Source of the DNA: Scylla paramamosain
Lineage: Eukaryota; Arthropoda; Malacostraca; Decapoda; Portunidae
DNA length: 64,000 bases
Assembly: GCF_035594125.1 (NCBI RefSeq)
Contig: NC_087155.1
Location: 403,501-467,500, forward strand
Direction: 5' to 3'
Below, in pieces: positions 25,401-36,482 of the stretch. The translations under genes and the position numbers were made by a program. The notes under the pieces were generated by a model that saw nothing but the letters and a program-made list of their open reading frames with translations, did no database searches and had not been told where the DNA came from. Positions within the stretch are counted from its first letter, which is position 1. Every line of letters begins with the position of its first letter.

Positions 25401-25517
25401 CTACGTAATAGTTATCAAATGCTCAGATTTGGCGATATAAATGACATAATGGAAGAGAATATCTATATACAGGAAGTGTGTAGCTATATTTTTGAAGTAC
25501 TGAGTACATACGTATAA
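22446..25517 (+). CDS. LINE A ORF2: APE endonuclease + reverse transcriptase
   Basis: About 1010-1020 residues. APE motifs: SWNIGG near the N-terminus, LLETKK (catalytic Glu), GVYIPP, VMGDFNARVG, WISEIDLCL, and GRSDHAPL (Asp-His pair). RT motifs: VLFKSGN...CGNYRGITIMDTLAKVYD, FIDFSKAYDRVPRGKL (catalytic Asp), GVRQGAPTSCLLFTLYID, and LLMDDAVIVA at the catalytic Asp pair (LMDD in place of the usual Y/FADD). The C-terminus has CLCDGVHVQTEKHVLLEC, a CxC...H...H...C knuckle. The frame opens after TGA 22443-22445; the first in-frame ATG lies ~60 codons inside the APE domain, so ORF2 likely depends on frameshifting or re-initiation at the ORF1 stop. No internal stop. Confidence 0.92.
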   Translation, partial: QVSASVFLNDRQKNRKLRLVSWNIGGLKDKLQEPNILKFVLGYDIVWLLETKKYFQLNVPGFSVYTNVSRSGPHRGGVVMLVSRWLTDYVSRVDTDVEGQIWLQLSWWPNVNLGGVYIPPEDSPYYHASQFGEVAARTRGSEKTVVMGDFNARVGEPIIRDEMGNLYEYREVKDITKNDHGKILVNVCNNNKMVIVNHLKTGNKVVGGGLSFRRKDGWISEIDLCLVKENAVDLIEGLVVNQEIGRSDHAPLSVTLNLDSGVCAPARELLARSVDLGNSCYHQSQHKLRKSVCHKRVNLESMANELHSLAAPQVNTTEDIEAVLEAGYSTIMECARRHTVRGLGRTQAWDETQQRWKRLLDENDCKTIWKSINWKGKLQYEDMEKPSELNFQEHFEKLLNPSSEQPIADSVLHVDDLENMPYIPILDDPFSMTELDDALNVTKNKSYIGLCPAMIKVFDVTWKLFILNVFNVVFTQICYPLLWCYNKLIVLFKSGNRMICGNYRGITIMDTLAKVYDTMILNRLKLWWNIDKCQAGAQKQRGCVEQITALRLLCDYVMYKKRKLYVLFIDFSKAYDRVPRGKLIDALKERGCGKVMIRAIKAMYTCTRNIMKSAIIESSVGVRQGAPTSCLLFTLYIDHMVKMLKNEIAADDFLGSLHTMLLMDDAVIVATSREMCEKKMNIVLRYCSEYGMLINEKKTKFFVVNGDDRDKHDLKVGEVVVNYAARYLYLGAWFTDTAGMDDVLNMHQTMSEATLNKFSIFCAANTLMPFILKKKVFDAAVTSALLYSCESWLTNKTKNLERQYNSLVKCLLGVRKNTSINLCMVESGILPVIELVKRRRKNFLKSKLEVIDMEQPFYIVYDLCRRENTPGYRFLNREISLISDNDPMEKLRNILRNTPNSATKIRTYVNDFNPTLTVHNIYKTDKYVPDYQREAFTRLRLMSHNLRIETGRWSRTPTEQRVCLCDGVHVQTEKHVLLECTMTADLRNSYQMLRFGDINDIMEENIYIQEVCSYIFEVLSTYV

Positions 25518-25643
25518 TATGTAAGAATCACCTCTACATCAAATGCATGTTTGTTACTTTTCATGGACAAAAGTACTTGTACAATTATTTGTTCTTCGTT
25601 TATTTTGTAAAAGGATTCTTTTGTCAATAAACAACTAACTAAC

Positions 25644-27286
25644 TACACGTACTGGTTACAGTATTGCACCTGCACCCCGCCACTGTTCAAACTCTGTCTA
25701 TCATTCTCATCACCGTTGATCACAAAGAACTTGGTTTTCTTCTCATTGATTAGCATTCCACTTTCTTTACAGAATTCCGAAACAGAGGCTAGTTTTTTTA
25801 AGCACATTTTTCGGGAAGTCGCAAGTACTACAGCATCATCCATTAGTAGTAATACATGTAAACTACCGAGAAAGCCATCTCTTTCTACAGTTTTTTTTAG
25901 CATTTGTACCATTTTATCTATATATATTACAAATAATAAACTACTTGTTGGTGCACCTTGGCGGACACCTACAGTTGTGTCTATTATTGCAGATTTCAAT
26001 ATGTTCTTCGTGCAAGTGTACATTGCTTTTATGATATACAACATTACTTTACCACATCCTAATTCTTTTAATCTCTTAACCAATTTATTTCTGGGCACTC
26101 TGTCATAAGCTTTACTAAAGTCAATGAAAAGTACATACAATTTATTTTTCTTATAATTGGCATAATCACATAGTAATCTTAAGGATATCACATGTTCCAA
26201 GCACCCTCTGCCTTTTTGAGCGCCTGCCTGACATTTATCAATGTTAAACCAAAGTTTAAGTCTGTTCAATATTAATGTGTCAAAAATCTTAGCTAGTGTG
26301 TCCATGATACATATACCTCTATAATTTCCACATAACATCTTGTTACCTGACTTAAACAGTACTGTTAGTTTGCTATAACACCATACTTGGGGGTACAACA
26401 CTTTCATTAATATAATATTGAATATTGTCAAGAAGAACATTAACCAAGATGCTGGTAACATTCTGAACACACCAGGACACATTCCACAGTAACTCTTATT
26501 CACATTTATATCACAATTTACCTGACTCAGTTCCTCATACGTGAAAGGATCATCTAATATGGGTATATAAGGTGCTGTACTAATATCACAACTGAAACTT
26601 GTTCGTGCATTTTCAGTATTCAATAGTTTTTCAAAATGTTCTTTAAATTGAGCATCGTTGGGTCTGTCACCTTTATTTTGATCAACGTTTCCTTTCCAGT
26701 TGATAGATTTCCATATCATTTTTGTGTCGTTGGTCTCCAATATTCTCTTCCATCTTGGCTCCATCGAGACCCAGTTGTTGTTCGCAGCAACTTGTCGTTG
26801 TCGGTTCGTCACTCTGGTGGTGGGAACAGCAGCAGCAGCAGCAGCCGCCCTGATGATGCGGCAACCTTCGGTTACCGCTGCCTCCACCTCATGTACCTCG
26901 CTGTTCTCTGTCAGTACTGGAGTTGGGGTCACTTGTAATTCCCTTGTCAGTGCGCCTAGGTCCACATCCTTGTACTGTATGCTCTTAAGTAGTGATGGCT
27001 GTATCTTATCTGCACACCGTAGCTTCCCCAGTGCTGATGCCCTGCGCAGCAGCTCGGTAGAAGACGCAGCCTGTCTTGCAGCGATGGTCACGGTGACACA
27101 GAGAGGGGCGTGGTCAGATCTCGGTACTGTTTGATCCATGTGGAGGTTTGTGATCATATCTACACATTCATTCTTAATCACACATAAGTCAATTTCAGAT
27201 AACCAACGTTCGCGTCTTCTGAATGATAAGTCGCCTCCTAATAATTTCCCGTTGCGGTGAAGGTGGTTTGCCACGGCCAGGTGGCA
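25644..27286 (-). mobile_element. LINE B, 5' part (APE end and RT), truncated by the array
   Basis: Minus-strand RT-containing half of LINE B. From its 5' side it begins abruptly at CHLAVANHL, in the middle of the APE domain (aligning with VNHLKTGNKVVGGGLSFRR of LINE A), where the minisatellite unit starts. So LINE B is 5'-truncated, as expected for a LINE insertion. It contains SDHAPL, LFIDFSKAYDRVPRNKL, GVRQGAPTSSLLFVIYID and LLMDDAVVLA, and runs into LINE A at 25644. No internal stop. Confidence 0.9.
25646..27286 (-). pseudogene. LINE B ORF2 APE/RT fragment
   Basis: About 547 codons without a stop. The same LMDD variant of the catalytic motif as LINE A, and the same GKxLxGGxLSFRR and PYIPILDDPF segments, show common ancestry. 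An Ala-rich tract (AAAAAAA, near 26825) is a private feature. The long open frame that continues past 27286 to 28075 on this strand is array translation and not part of the protein. Together with 20500-21393 this represents one interrupted ORF2. Confidence 0.9.
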
Positions 27287-30200
27287 GGCAGGTGGTGGCG
27301 GTGGATACTCGTCCAGCAGGACAGGTGGTGGCGGTGGATACACGTCCAGAAGAACAGGTGGTGGCCGTGGATACCCATCCAGCAGAACAGGTGGTGGTGG
27401 TGAATACCCGTCCAGCAGGACAGGTGGTGGCGGTGGATACTTGTTCAATAGGACAGGTGATGGCAGTGAATATCCATCCCGCAGGACAAGTGAGGAAGTG
27501 AATACCCATACAGCAGGAGAGGTGGTGGAAGTGAATACCCATCCCACAGGACAGGTGGTGGCGGTGGGTACCTGTCTAGCAAGACAGGTGGTGGCAATGG
27601 ATACCTGTTCAGCAGGACAGGTGGTGGCTCTGGATACCCGTCCAGCAGGACAGGTGGTGGCAGTGGATACCCGACCAACAGGACAGGTGGTGGCAATGGA
27701 TACCCGTCCAGCAGGAAAGGTGGTGGCAGTGGATACCCGTCCAGAAGGACATGTGATGGTCATGGCGGTGGATATCCGTCCAGCAGGACAGGTGGTGGCA
27801 GTAGATGCAAATCCAGCAGGACAGGTGGAGGCAGTGAATACCCATCCAGCAGGACAGGTCGTGGCGGTGGATACCAGTCCAGCAGGACAGGTGGTGGCAG
27901 TGAATACCCGTCCAGCAGGAGAGTGATCGCGGAGAATATCCGTCCAGCAGGACAAGTGGTGGCGGTGGATACCTGTCCAGCAGGACAGGTGGTGGCGGTG
28001 GATCCCAGTCCAGCAGGACAGGTGGTGGCGGTAGATACCGGACCTGCAGGACAGGTGGTGGCAATGGATACCCATCCAGCAGGACAGGTGGTGGCAGTGG
28101 ATACCCGTCCAGCAGGACAGGTGGTGGCGGTGGATGCCCGTCCAGCAGGACAGGTGTTGGCAGTGGATGCCGGTCCAGCAGGACAGGTGGTGGCAGTGAA
28201 TACCCGTCCAGCAGGACAGGTGAAGGCAGTGAATACCCGTCCAGCAGGACAGGTGGTGGCAGTGAATACCTGTCCTGCAGGACAGGTGATGGCAATGAAT
28301 ATTCGTCCAGCAGGAAAGGTGATGGCAGTGAATACCCGTCGCGCAGGACAGGTGGTGGCCGTGGATAACCTTCCAGCATGAGAGGTAGTGGCGGTGAATA
28401 CCCGTCCAGCAGGACAGGTGGAGGCGGTGGATACCCGCTCTGCAGGACAGTAGTGGCGGTAGATACCCGTCCAGCAGGACAGGTGATGGTCATGGGGGTG
28501 GATACCCGTCCAGCAAGACAGGTGGTGGCGGTGGATACCCGTCCAGCAGGATAGGTGATGGTAATGGCGGTGGATACCCGGCCTGCAGGACAGGTGGTGG
28601 CAATGGATACCCGTCCAGCAGGACAGGTGGTAGTCATGGCGGTGGATACCCGTCCAACAGGATAGGTGGTAGTCATGGCTGTGGATACCTGTCCAGCAAG
28701 ACAGGTGGTGGCGGTGAATACCCGTCCAGCAGGATAGGTGATGGTCATGGCGGTGGATACCTGGCCTGCAGGACAGGTGGTGGCAATGGATACCCATCCA
28801 GCAGGACAGGTGGTGGCAGTGGATACCCGTCCAGCAGGACAGGTGGCGGCGGTGGATGCCCGTCCAGCAGGACAGGTGATGGTCATGGCGGTGGATACCC
28901 GTCCAGGTGATGACAGTGAATACCCGTCCAGCAGGACAGGCGATGGCAGTGAATACCCGTCCCGCAGGACAGGTGGTGGCCGTGGATAACCTTCCAGCAG
29001 GACAGGTAGTGGAGGTGAATACCCGTCCAGCAGGACAGGTGGTGGCGGTGGATACTCGTCCTGCAGGACAGGCGGTGGAAGTGAATACCCGTCCAGTAGG
29101 ACAGGTGATGGTCATGGCGGTGGATACCCGGCCTGCAGGACAGGTGGTGGCAAAGGATACCCGTCCAGCAGGACAGGTGGTGGCAGTGGATACCCGTCCA
29201 GCAGGACAGGTGGTGGCGGTGGATGACTGTCCAGGAGGGCAGGTGATGGTCATGGCGGTGGATACCCATCCAGCAGGACAGGTGGTGGCGGTGGATACCC
29301 GTCCAGAAAGACAGGTGGTGGCGGTGGATTCCTGTCCAGCAGGATAGGTGGTGGTAATGAATACCCGCCCTGCAGGACAGGTGGTGGCGGTGGATACCCG
29401 TCCAGCAGAACAGGTGATGGTCATGGCGGTGGATACCCGCCCTGCAGGACAGGTCGTGGCGGTGGATACCCGTTCAGCAGGACAGGTGATGGTCATGGCG
29501 GAGGATACCCATCCAGCAGGACAGGTGATGGTCATGGCGGTGGACACTCGTCCAGCAGGACAAGTGGTGGCGGCGGATACCCGTTCAGCAGGACAGGTGG
29601 TAGTCATGGCGGTGGATACCCGTCCAGCAAGACAGGTGGTGGCTCTGCATAAGCATCCAGCAGGGTGGCGGTGGATACCCATCCAGCAGGACAGGTGGTA
29701 GTCATGGCGGTGAATACCCTTCCAGCAAGACAGATGATGGTCGTGGCGGTGGATACCCGCCCTGCAAGACAGGTGGTGGCGGTGGATACCCGTCCAGCAG
29801 GACAGGTGGTAGTCATGGCGGTGGATACCAGTCCAGTAGGACAGGTGGCAGTCATGGCGATGGATACCCGTCCAGCAGGATAGGTGATGGTCATGGCGGC
29901 GGGTATGGTGGATACCCGCCCTGAAGGACAGATGGTGGCAATAGATACCCGTCCAGCAGGACAGGCGGTGGCAGTGGATACCCGTCCAGTAGGACAGGTG
30001 GTGGCAGTGGATGCCCGTCCAGCTGGACAGGTGGTGGTCATGGCGGTGGATACCCGTCTAGCAGGACAGGTGATGGCATTGAATACCAGTCCAGCAGGAC
30101 AGGTGATGGCAGTGAATACCCGTCCCGCAGGACAGGTGGTGGCCATGGATAACCTTCCAGCATGACAGGTAGTGGCGGTGAATACCCGTCCAGCAGGACA

Positions 30201-33200
30201 GGTGGTGGCTGTGGATACGCGTCCAGCAAGACAGGTGGTGGCGGTGGATTCCTGTCCAGCAGGATAGGTGGTGGTAATGGATACCCGCCCTGCAGGACAG
30301 GTGGTGGCGGTGGATACCCGTCCAGCAGCACAGGTAATGGTCAAGGCGGTGGATACCCGGCCTTCAGGACAGGTGGTGGCTGTGGATACCCGTCCAGCAG
30401 GACAGGTGATAGTCACGGCGGTGGATACCCGCCCTGCAGGACAGGTGGTGGCGGTTGATACCCGTTCAGCAGGACAGGTGATAGTCATGGCGGTAGATAC
30501 CCATCCAGCAGGACAGGTGATGGTCATGGCGGTGGACACTCGTCCAGCAGGACAAGTGGTGGTGGTGGATACCCGTCCAGCACGACAGGTGATGGTCATG
30601 GCGGTGGATACCCGTCCAGTAGGACAAGTGGTGGCGGGGGATACCCGTCCAGCAGGACAGGTGGTGGCGGTGGATGCCCATCCAGCAGGACAGGTGGTGG
30701 CAGTGAATACCCGTCCAGCAGGACAGGTGGTGGCGGTGGATGCCCGTTTAGCAGGAGAGGTGGTGTCAGTGATTACCCGTCCAGCAGGACAGGTGATGGC
30801 AGTGAATACCCGTCCAGCAGGACAGGTGATGGCAATGAATATTCGTCCAGCAGGACAGGTGATGGCAGTGAATACCCGTCCCGCAGGACAGGTGGTGGCC
30901 GTGGATAACCTTCCAGCATGACAGGTAGAGGCGGTGAATACCCGTCCAGCAGGACAGGTGGTGGCGGTGAATACTTGTCCTGCAGGACAGGCGGTGGCAG
31001 TAGATACCCGCTCTCCAGGACAGTGGTGGCGGTAGATACCCGTCCAGCAGGACAGGTGATGGTCATGGCGGTGGATACCCGTCCAGCAAGACAGGTGGTG
31101 GCGGTGGATACCCGTCCAGCAGAATAGGTGATGGTCATGGCGGTGGATACCCGGCCTGCAGGACAGGTGGTGGCAATGGATACCCGTCCAGCAGGAAAGG
31201 TGGTGGCAGTGGATACCCGTCCAGCAGGACAGGTGGTAGTCATGGCGGTGGATACCCGTCCAGCAGGATAGGTGGTAGTCATGGTGGTGGATACCCGTCC
31301 AGCAAGACAGGTGGTGGCGGTGAATACCCGTCCAACAGGATAGGTGATAGTCATGGCGGTGGATACCCGGCCTGCAGGACAGATGGTGGCAATGGATACC
31401 CGTCCAGCAGGACAGGTGGTGGCAGTGGATACCCGTCCAGCAGGACAGGTGGTGGCGGTGGATGCCCGTCCAGCAGGACAGGTGATGGTCATGGTGGTGG
31501 ATACCCGTCCAGGTGATGGCAGTGAATACCCACAGGACAGGCGATGGCAGTGAATATCCGTCCCGCGGGACGGGTGGTGGCCGAGGATAACCTTCCAGCA
31601 GGACAGGTAGTGGAGGTGAATACCCGTCCAGCAGGACAGGTGGTGGCGGTGGACACTCGTCCTGCAGGGCAGGCGGTGGCGGTGGATACCCGTCCAGCAG
31701 GACAGGTGATGGTCAAGGCGGTGGATACCCGGCCTGCAGGACAGGTGGTGGCAAAGGATACCCGTCCAGCAGGACAGGTGGTGGCAGTGGATACCCGTCC
31801 AGCAGGACAGGTGGTGGCAGTGGATACCCGTCCAGCAGGACAGGTGGTGGCGGTGGATGACTGTCCAGGAGGACAGGTGATGGTCATGGCGGTGGATACC
31901 CATCCAGCAAGACAGGTGGTGGCGGTGGATACCCGTCCAGCAGGACAGGTGGTGGCGGTGGATTCCTGTCCAGCAGGATAGGTGGTGGTAATGGATACCC
32001 GCCCTGCAGGACAGGTGGTGGCGGTGGATACCCGTCCAGCAGGACAGGTGATGGTCATGGCGGTGGATACCCGCCCTGCAGGACAGGTGGTGGCGGTGGA
32101 TACCCGTTCAGCAGGGCAGGTGATGGTCATGGCGGTGGATACCCATCCAGCAGGACAGGTGATGGTCATGGCGGTGGACACTCGTCCAGCAGGACAAGTA
32201 GTGGCAGTGGATACCCGTCCAGCACGACAGGTGATGGTCATGGCGGTGGATACCCGTCCAGCAAGACAGGTGGTGGCTCTGCATAACCATCCAGCAGGAC
32301 AGGTGGTGGCGGTGGATACCCATCCAGCAGGACAGGTGGTAGTCATGGCGGTGGATACCCGTCCAGCAGGATAGGTGATGGTCATGGCGGTGGATACCCG
32401 TCTAGCAGGACAGGTGATGGCATTGAATACCAGTCCAGCAGGACAGGTGATGGCAGTGAATACCCATCCCGCAGGACAGGTGGTGGCCGTGGATAACCTT
32501 CCAGCATGACAGGTAGTGGCGGTGAATACCCGTCCAGCAGGACAGGTGGTGGCGGTGGATACCCGTCCAGCAAGACAGGTGGTGGCGGTGGATTCCTGTC
32601 CAGCAGGATAGGTGATGGTAATGAATACCCGCCCTGCAGGACAGGTGGTGGCGGTGGATACCTGTCCAGCAGGACAGGTGATGGTCATGGCGGTGGATAC
32701 CCGGCCTTCATGACAGGTGGTGGCTGTGGATACCCGTCCAGCAGGACAGGTGATAGTCACGGCGGTGGATACCCGCCCTGCAGGACAGGTGGTGGCGGTG
32801 GATACCCGTTCAGCAGGACAGGTGATGGTCATGGCGTTAGATACCCATCCAGCAGGACAGGTGATGATCATGGCGGTGGACACTCGTCCAGCAGGACAAG
32901 TGGTGGCGGTGGATACCCGTCCAGCACGACAGGTGATGGTCATGGCGGTGGATACCCTTCCAGCAGGACAAGTGGTGGCGGGGAATACCCGTCCAGCAGG
33001 ACAGGTGGCAGTCATGGCGGTGGATACCCGTCCAGCAGGATAGGTGATGGTCATGGTGGCGAGTATGGTGGGTACCCGCCCTGCAGGACAGATGGTGGCA
33101 ATAGATACCCGTCCAGCAGGACAGGTGGTGGCAGTGGATACCCATCCAGCAGGACAGGTCGTGGCGGTGGATGCCCGTCCAGCTGGACAGGTGGTGGTCA

Positions 33201-33972
33201 TGGCGGTGGATACCCGTCTAGCAGGACAGGTGATGGCATTGAATACCAGTCCAGCAGGACAGGTGATGGCAGTGAATACCCGTCCCGCAGGACAGGTGGT
33301 GGCCGTGGATAACCTTCCAGCATGACAGGTAGTGGCGGTGAATACCCGTCCAGCAGGACAGGTGGTGGCGGTGGATACTCGTCCTGCAGGGCAGGCGGTG
33401 GCGGTGGATACCCGCCCTGCAGGACAGTGGTGGCGGTAGATACCCTTCGTACAGGACAGGTGGTGGCGGTGAATACACGTCCTACAAGGACAGATGGTGG
33501 CGGTGGATACCCGTCCTGCAGGACAGGTTATATTCATGGCGGTGGATACCCGTCCAGCACGACAGGTGATGGTCGTCGCGGTTTATACCCGTCCTACAGG
33601 ACAAGTGATGGCGGTGGATACCCGTCCTACAGGTCAGGTGGTGGCGGTGGATACCTGTCCTACAGGACAGGTGGTGGCGGTGGATACCCGTCCTTCAGGA
33701 CAGGTGATGGTCATGGCGGTGGATATCCGTCCTACAGGACAGGTGGTGGCGGTATATACCTGCCCTGCAGGACAGGTGATGGTCATGGCGGTGGATATCC
33801 GTCCTACAGGACAGGTGGTGGCGGTGTATACCGATGGTCATGGCGGTGGATATCCGTCCTACAGGACAGGTGGTGGCGGTGTATACCCGCCCTGCAGGAC
33901 AGGTGATGGTCGTGGCGGTGGATACCTATCCTGCAGGACAGGTGGTGGTGGTGGACACCTGCCCGTCCCGCA
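27287..33972 (+). repeat. Minisatellite array 2 (33/39-bp units), ~6.7 kb
   Basis: By length about 190 units. The basic unit is 33 bp: a GGTGGTGGCGGTGG half and a half with GTCCAGCAGGAC; longer 39-bp units carry GGTGATGGTCATGGC. Unit variants recur in order: ATAACCTTCCAGCATGACAG appears near 28366, 30150, 30904, 32494 and 33309, and TGACTGTCCAGGAGG near 29226 and 31859. This shows higher-order repeats of about 2.4-2.6 kb. All units are multiples of 3 bp, so frames stay open on both strands for up to ~680 codons (for example VDTRPAGQVVA or TATTCPAGRVS repeats). No start context, splice signal or unique domain supports translation. Confidence 0.97.
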
Positions 33973-35345
33973 GAATTGACTTCCAATATCATTCTCCCTC
34001 CACTGAGGTGCTGTGGTTCAGGAGTACTCCTTCTTTTCATTTGACGGTCTCCTTTCCAATGTTCTGTGTTTTCACTGAAGGACGCCCTTCACGAAGTGGA
34101 TGACGTCCATCGCGTCTTTATTGTGTGAGGTTGCGTCAGATTTTCTCTTAGTTTATTCTACTTTTGCTGTTCCCTGGTGGCTTGCCTCGTGACTCTCCCT
34201 GAACTGGTAGTTTAGTCGTCCCTGGCAGCGGCCGACTCTGCCCTGGTGCAGGCATACTGCTGGGCTGAGTCCCACTTGGGGAACCTCGCCCTGGTCTGTG
34301 CGATCCTCACCCCCTCCTGCTACGAGAGCTGGACGTTGGGGTAAACAAACTTTTTATCGTATAAAACGATTTTAAAATTAAATACTTATTGTGATCCTCA
34401 TCGGTGCGACAAGACATTTGTAGATTGAGTGAAGAGAGATGGTGAGGAAGGGATCGCAGGTTTGGGGCGTGAAGGGTGAGGAGAGAGAAGGCACGGTGTG
34501 TGGAAGGTTTGTTTGGAGGGGCTGTTTTGCCATAACAGGAAGGTGTGGCTTTAAGAAGAAGAAGAAGAAAGTGAAGCAGCAGCAGCATAAAAAAAAAGAG
34601 AGTGCACATGTGTGTGCAGATTTAACTGGGGCTTAAGAAAAAATAAATAAAATAAATAATTGGAAATTGATTGTAGTGTGTATACTTTATATGCACATTG
34701 TCACTACTACTACTAGCCTACTGGCTCCTTGTAGCTGCTTCTTATTAATTCTCTCTTCCAGCATTATTGTAACTATAAATCTCTCTTCCAACATTATTCT
34801 AACTATAACAAGAATTTATAATAATTAGGAGAATATTGATGACGTGGTAAGCATGATGGCAAATATTTACATCTTTGTTTCTTCCATATATCGCTTTATA
34901 TTACTTCCAAGGTTTTCCTTCTGCGTTTGTTCCTTTTCTTTCTTTCAGGCTCAGAGTGAGCATCGTAGGAATGGCAGCCATCTTGATAGACTTGTAAAAA
35001 CTGGGAACACCACCGACAGCTTCAGCAGGTCCTGGCACTGGTTCTTCAGTGTTGAGTGGCAACCGTTCATTTGACAAAGAATAGCTGTTTCAAGGGTTTA
35101 GGGAAAAAAGTTTTAAAGTTACAAGTTTGTTCACATTTTGTCTGCTCGTGTGTGGAAGTAATTTCGCAGTCTGTCAGTAGCACATCGGACTGCCCTCCGT
35201 CTTGTATCACTGAGCTGCTGCATTTATTTATTTTTTTCAGGTCACTTTTTGTTTGCTCTAGAACAAATCTTAGAAGTTATATGAGTAACTAATGTCCTTG
35301 AATTCATTGTTATTTTCATTTGTTTATTTATTTATTTATTTTTTC

Positions 35346-35556
35346 CTTCTTCTTCATCATCATCTTCTTTTTCTTCTTTTCTTCTTCTTCTTCTTCTTCT
35401 TGTTCTTCTTGTTCTTGTTCTTCTTCTTCTTCTTCTTCTTCTTCTGCTTCTTCTTCTTCTTTTTTTTTTTTTTCTTCTTCTTCTTCTTCTTGTTTTTTGT
35501 TCTTCCGCTTCTTCTTTTTCTTCTTCTTCTTCTTCTTATTATTATTATTATAATTA

Positions 35557-35618
<62 letters not shown>

Positions 35619-35622
35619 ATTA

Positions 35623-35714
<92 letters not shown>

Positions 35715-35730
35715 GTTGTTGTTCAGACAT
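35346..35730 (+). repeat. (TTC)n then (ATT)n microsatellite block
   Basis: CTT/TTC triplets to about 35537, then ATT triplets to 35722. Open frames here (poly-Ile, poly-Asn, poly-Phe) are artefacts. Confidence 0.95.
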
Positions 35731-35740
35731 TCCGACAAGC

Positions 35741-35877
35741 TGGAGGAGGAGGTGAGAAGAAATACAAGTGTTGGGAGGTGAGTTTATTCCCGACTAGTTC
35801 CCCTGAAGAAACTTGTGCGAAACTAGTCGGGAATAAACTATCCTCCCAGCACTTGTTTCTTCTCACCTCCTCCTCCA
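35741..35877. repeat. ~58-bp-arm hairpin with ribozyme-like loop (copy 1)
   Basis: Left arm 35741-35799 and right arm 35820-35877 are reverse complements with a few mismatches (TTTATTCCCGACTAGTT / AACTAGTCGGGAATAAA at the centre). The 20-nt loop reads CCCCTGAAGAAACTTGTGCG; CTGAAGA...GAAAC fits the hammerhead core strands (CUGANGA, GAAA), but stem II is poor. It resembles the terminus of another Penelope-like family. A second copy lies at 48020-48157. Confidence 0.6.
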
Positions 35878-36044
35878 TTATTAGCATCATTATATTCCGG
35901 AATTACTAGTAAGTAGTGACGTCAGTAAATTTGCGAATGACACCAAATTACGAAGATAAGACAGGACTGGATAGAAAGTATGATTGGACAGAAAAGTGTG
36001 AAATGAAATTCGATATCAATGAGGTAGCGTTCTCTACGTAAGAA

Positions 36045-36048
<4 letters not shown>

Positions 36049-36122
<74 letters not shown>
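36049..36122 (+). repeat. (GA)n microsatellite
   Basis: Pure GA run; the counterpart in copy 2 is at 48326-48397. Confidence 0.95.
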
Positions 36123-36126
<4 letters not shown>

Positions 36127-36424
36127 TGCACAATATATAACAGCAGCTTAAAGGCCAGGGAGATAGCTAAATCTTCGAGAGAGAGAAAACAAAGTGATAC
36201 TACAAGTCTGCGGCCTATAAAACAGTGCATTTAGTGCTTTGATAAGGCCTCTCTTACATTACGGTGTACAGTTGTGGCTGTGCAAAGAAGAGTGACTAGG
36301 ATGATCCAGGGACTGAAAAAAAAAAAAGCTAGTCACTGGAATGGTGTAGGGAGCGTGGTGATACGATAGAGGTATTTCGATATCATTAAGGTAGGCTTTA
36401 CCTCCTCATACGGTGTTCCATCCC

Positions 36425-36482
36425 TCGAAGTAATAATAATGATAATAATAATAATAATGATAATAATAATAATAATAATAAG
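36425..36482 (+). repeat. (AAT)n microsatellite
   Basis: AAT triplets with a few ATG interruptions; counterpart in copy 2 at about 48706-48760. Confidence 0.9.

Larger units (their letters stand above)
21394..25643 (+). mobile_element. LINE A: full-length non-LTR retrotransposon with intact ORFs
   Basis: Complete-looking element: 5' UTR 21394-21735, ORF1 21736-22470, ORF2 to 25517, 3' UTR 25518-25643 ending in AATAAACAACTAACTAACTA. It interrupts LINE B exactly between two halves of one codon run, with only a TA shared at both edges, so the target-site duplication is very short or absent. No stop or frameshift was seen in either ORF, so the insertion is recent and the element may be competent. 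The endonuclease is of the apurinic (APE) type. Clade was not determined; the C-terminal knuckle and ORF layout fit the CR1/L2/Rex-like group. Confidence 0.9.

Noticed and set aside
25643..28075. 810-codon frame fusing array peptide to a LINE reverse transcriptase
   Set aside because: The N-terminal half is array translation; the true LINE B fragment begins at 27286, and the fusion is an accident of the insertion point.
27760..29682. 640-codon minus-strand open frame (TATTCPAGRVS repeats)
   Set aside because: It lies in the 33/39-bp array, whose units are multiples of three; similar open frames exist on both strands and no unique domain, start or splice signal is present.
27287..33972. CRISPR array
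   Set aside because: No alternation of conserved repeat and unique spacer; the whole unit is repeated, the context is eukaryotic and there are no cas genes.
35328..35738. Poly-Asn/Glu/Lys open frame
   Set aside because: Pure translation of (ATT)n and (TTC)n microsatellites.
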